From Alphaproteobacteria bacterium (lineage in GTDB: Bacteria; Pseudomonadota; Alphaproteobacteria; Puniceispirillales; Puniceispirillaceae), in the NCBI GenBank assembly GCA_016779005.1, contig JADHOL010000020.1, positions 1-33,710 of the forward strand: a stretch of 33,710 nucleotides of DNA. Reading direction: 5' to 3'. Below are positions 33,456-33,710 of this stretch, one piece after another. Position 1 is the first letter of the stretch, and every line of letters begins with the position of its first letter. The notes under the pieces were generated by a model. That model ran no database searches and had not been told where the DNA came from. It was given only the letters and a program-made list of their open reading frames with translations. The position numbers and the translations under genes were made by a program.

Positions 33456-33475
33456 ACTGTGTCAATACTGTGTCA
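33456..33475. repeat. Phased direct repeats ACTGTGTCA
   Basis: Two perfect 9-bp copies start 11 bases apart, about one helical turn, and lie 67 bases from the tRNA fragment. The geometry is like integrase arm-type sites, but the assignment is inference. Confidence 0.45.
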
Positions 33476-33630
33476 TACATCGGATGCACTTTATTTGTAT
33501 TAAAAGGGTAAAAATAATTAAATATTTTTCCTATATTTCATCAAAAACTCAATGCTTTTTGTATATATACTCATGAGATCAAAAAGGTGCTGAGTTCGTT
33601 AATATCACCCTGATCAGACATATAGTGAAA

Positions 33631-33674
33631 CTATCCATTTAGTAGGTTGTGACTACCTCAGTGTCGCTGGATAG
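33631..33674. repeat. Nested inverted repeat
   Basis: CTATCCA (33631-33637) pairs perfectly with TGGATAG (33668-33674), and inside it GTAG (33642-33645) pairs with CTAC (33653-33656). It could be a structured RNA, a terminator without T-run, or a protein-binding site. Confidence 0.4.
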
Positions 33675-33710
33675 GTCATGAATTAGTAAAACACCCAAGT
33701 TGAAATGGTG

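Larger units (their letters stand above)
33390..33710. other. Gene-free window end, possible edge of an integrated element
   Basis: These 321 AT-rich bases hold no convincing reading frame. They contain two direct copies of ACTGTGTCA (33456-33464 and 33467-33475, 11 bases apart), an AT-rich inverted repeat AAAAATA/TATTTTT (33510-33529), and a nested inverted repeat at 33631-33674. By orientation of the tRNA fragment, this side would be inside any element integrated at tRNA-Arg(ACG). Confidence 0.4.

Noticed and set aside
33482-33577. Short reading frame from the ATG at 33485 in the gene-free right end
   Set aside because: About 30 codons, no ribosome binding site and AT-rich composition; no support as a gene.
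1-33710. CRISPR arrays, toxin-antitoxin pairs, restriction systems or transposases
   Set aside because: No spaced repeat array and no matching protein families were seen anywhere in the window.

Overview
The window is AT-rich, densely coded and free of obvious pseudogenes. Gene content and the tRNA-Arg sequences suggest a free-living, probably marine alphaproteobacterium: AglEFGAK-type alpha-glucoside uptake, CaiB/thiolase genes, CoxS/CoxM subunits, a PQQ sugar dehydrogenase, and lipopolysaccharide genes. A SAR116-like lineage is possible, but that placement is inference.

Region 1 (13-12739) is about sugar use. A Gfo/Idh/MocA protein is divergent from a tight pair, an SsuD-like flavin monooxygenase and an aldo/keto reductase. 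Next comes a binding-protein ABC importer (AglE, F, G, K types) interleaved with a GH13 alpha-glucosidase and followed by a GH1 beta-glucosidase and an MFS transporter. Glycerol kinase lies convergent with it. The SsuD-like plus AKR pair has the core composition of the oxidative sulfoquinovose (sulfo-SMO) pathway, and the Gfo/Idh protein could be an NAD-dependent sulfoquinovosidase-like enzyme. This sulfosugar reading is the most interesting hypothesis in the window. It is unproven: no flavin reductase or GH31 sulfoquinovosidase is present here.

Region 2 (14338-23778) mixes surface-polysaccharide genes with acyl-CoA genes. The polysaccharide genes are a UDP-glucuronate 4-epimerase-like enzyme, separate heptose-phosphate kinase and heptose-phosphate adenylyltransferase genes, a WecA/MraY-type sugar-phosphate transferase and an O-antigen ligase. 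Between them lie a thiolase - CoA-transferase - cupin operon and a quinone oxidoreductase.

Region 3 (23874-32619) is catabolic and miscellaneous. It starts with small and medium subunits of a CO-dehydrogenase/xanthine-oxidase-type hydroxylase without the large subunit. An MFS transporter and a 4,5-dihydroxyphthalate decarboxylase-like protein follow. The rest is a six-cysteine secreted orphan, a small membrane protein, a HIT protein, an AhpD-like protein overlapping a PQQ-type sugar dehydrogenase, and a CocE-like hydrolase.

Region 4 (32620-33710) holds an intact tRNA-Arg(TCG) next to a long hairpin, a small conserved-looking ORF, and a 61-nt 3' fragment of a different tRNA-Arg (anticodon ACG). 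The fragment looks like an attachment-site scar, so the last ~320 bases, which lack genes and carry phased direct repeats, may be the edge of an integrated element running off the right end.
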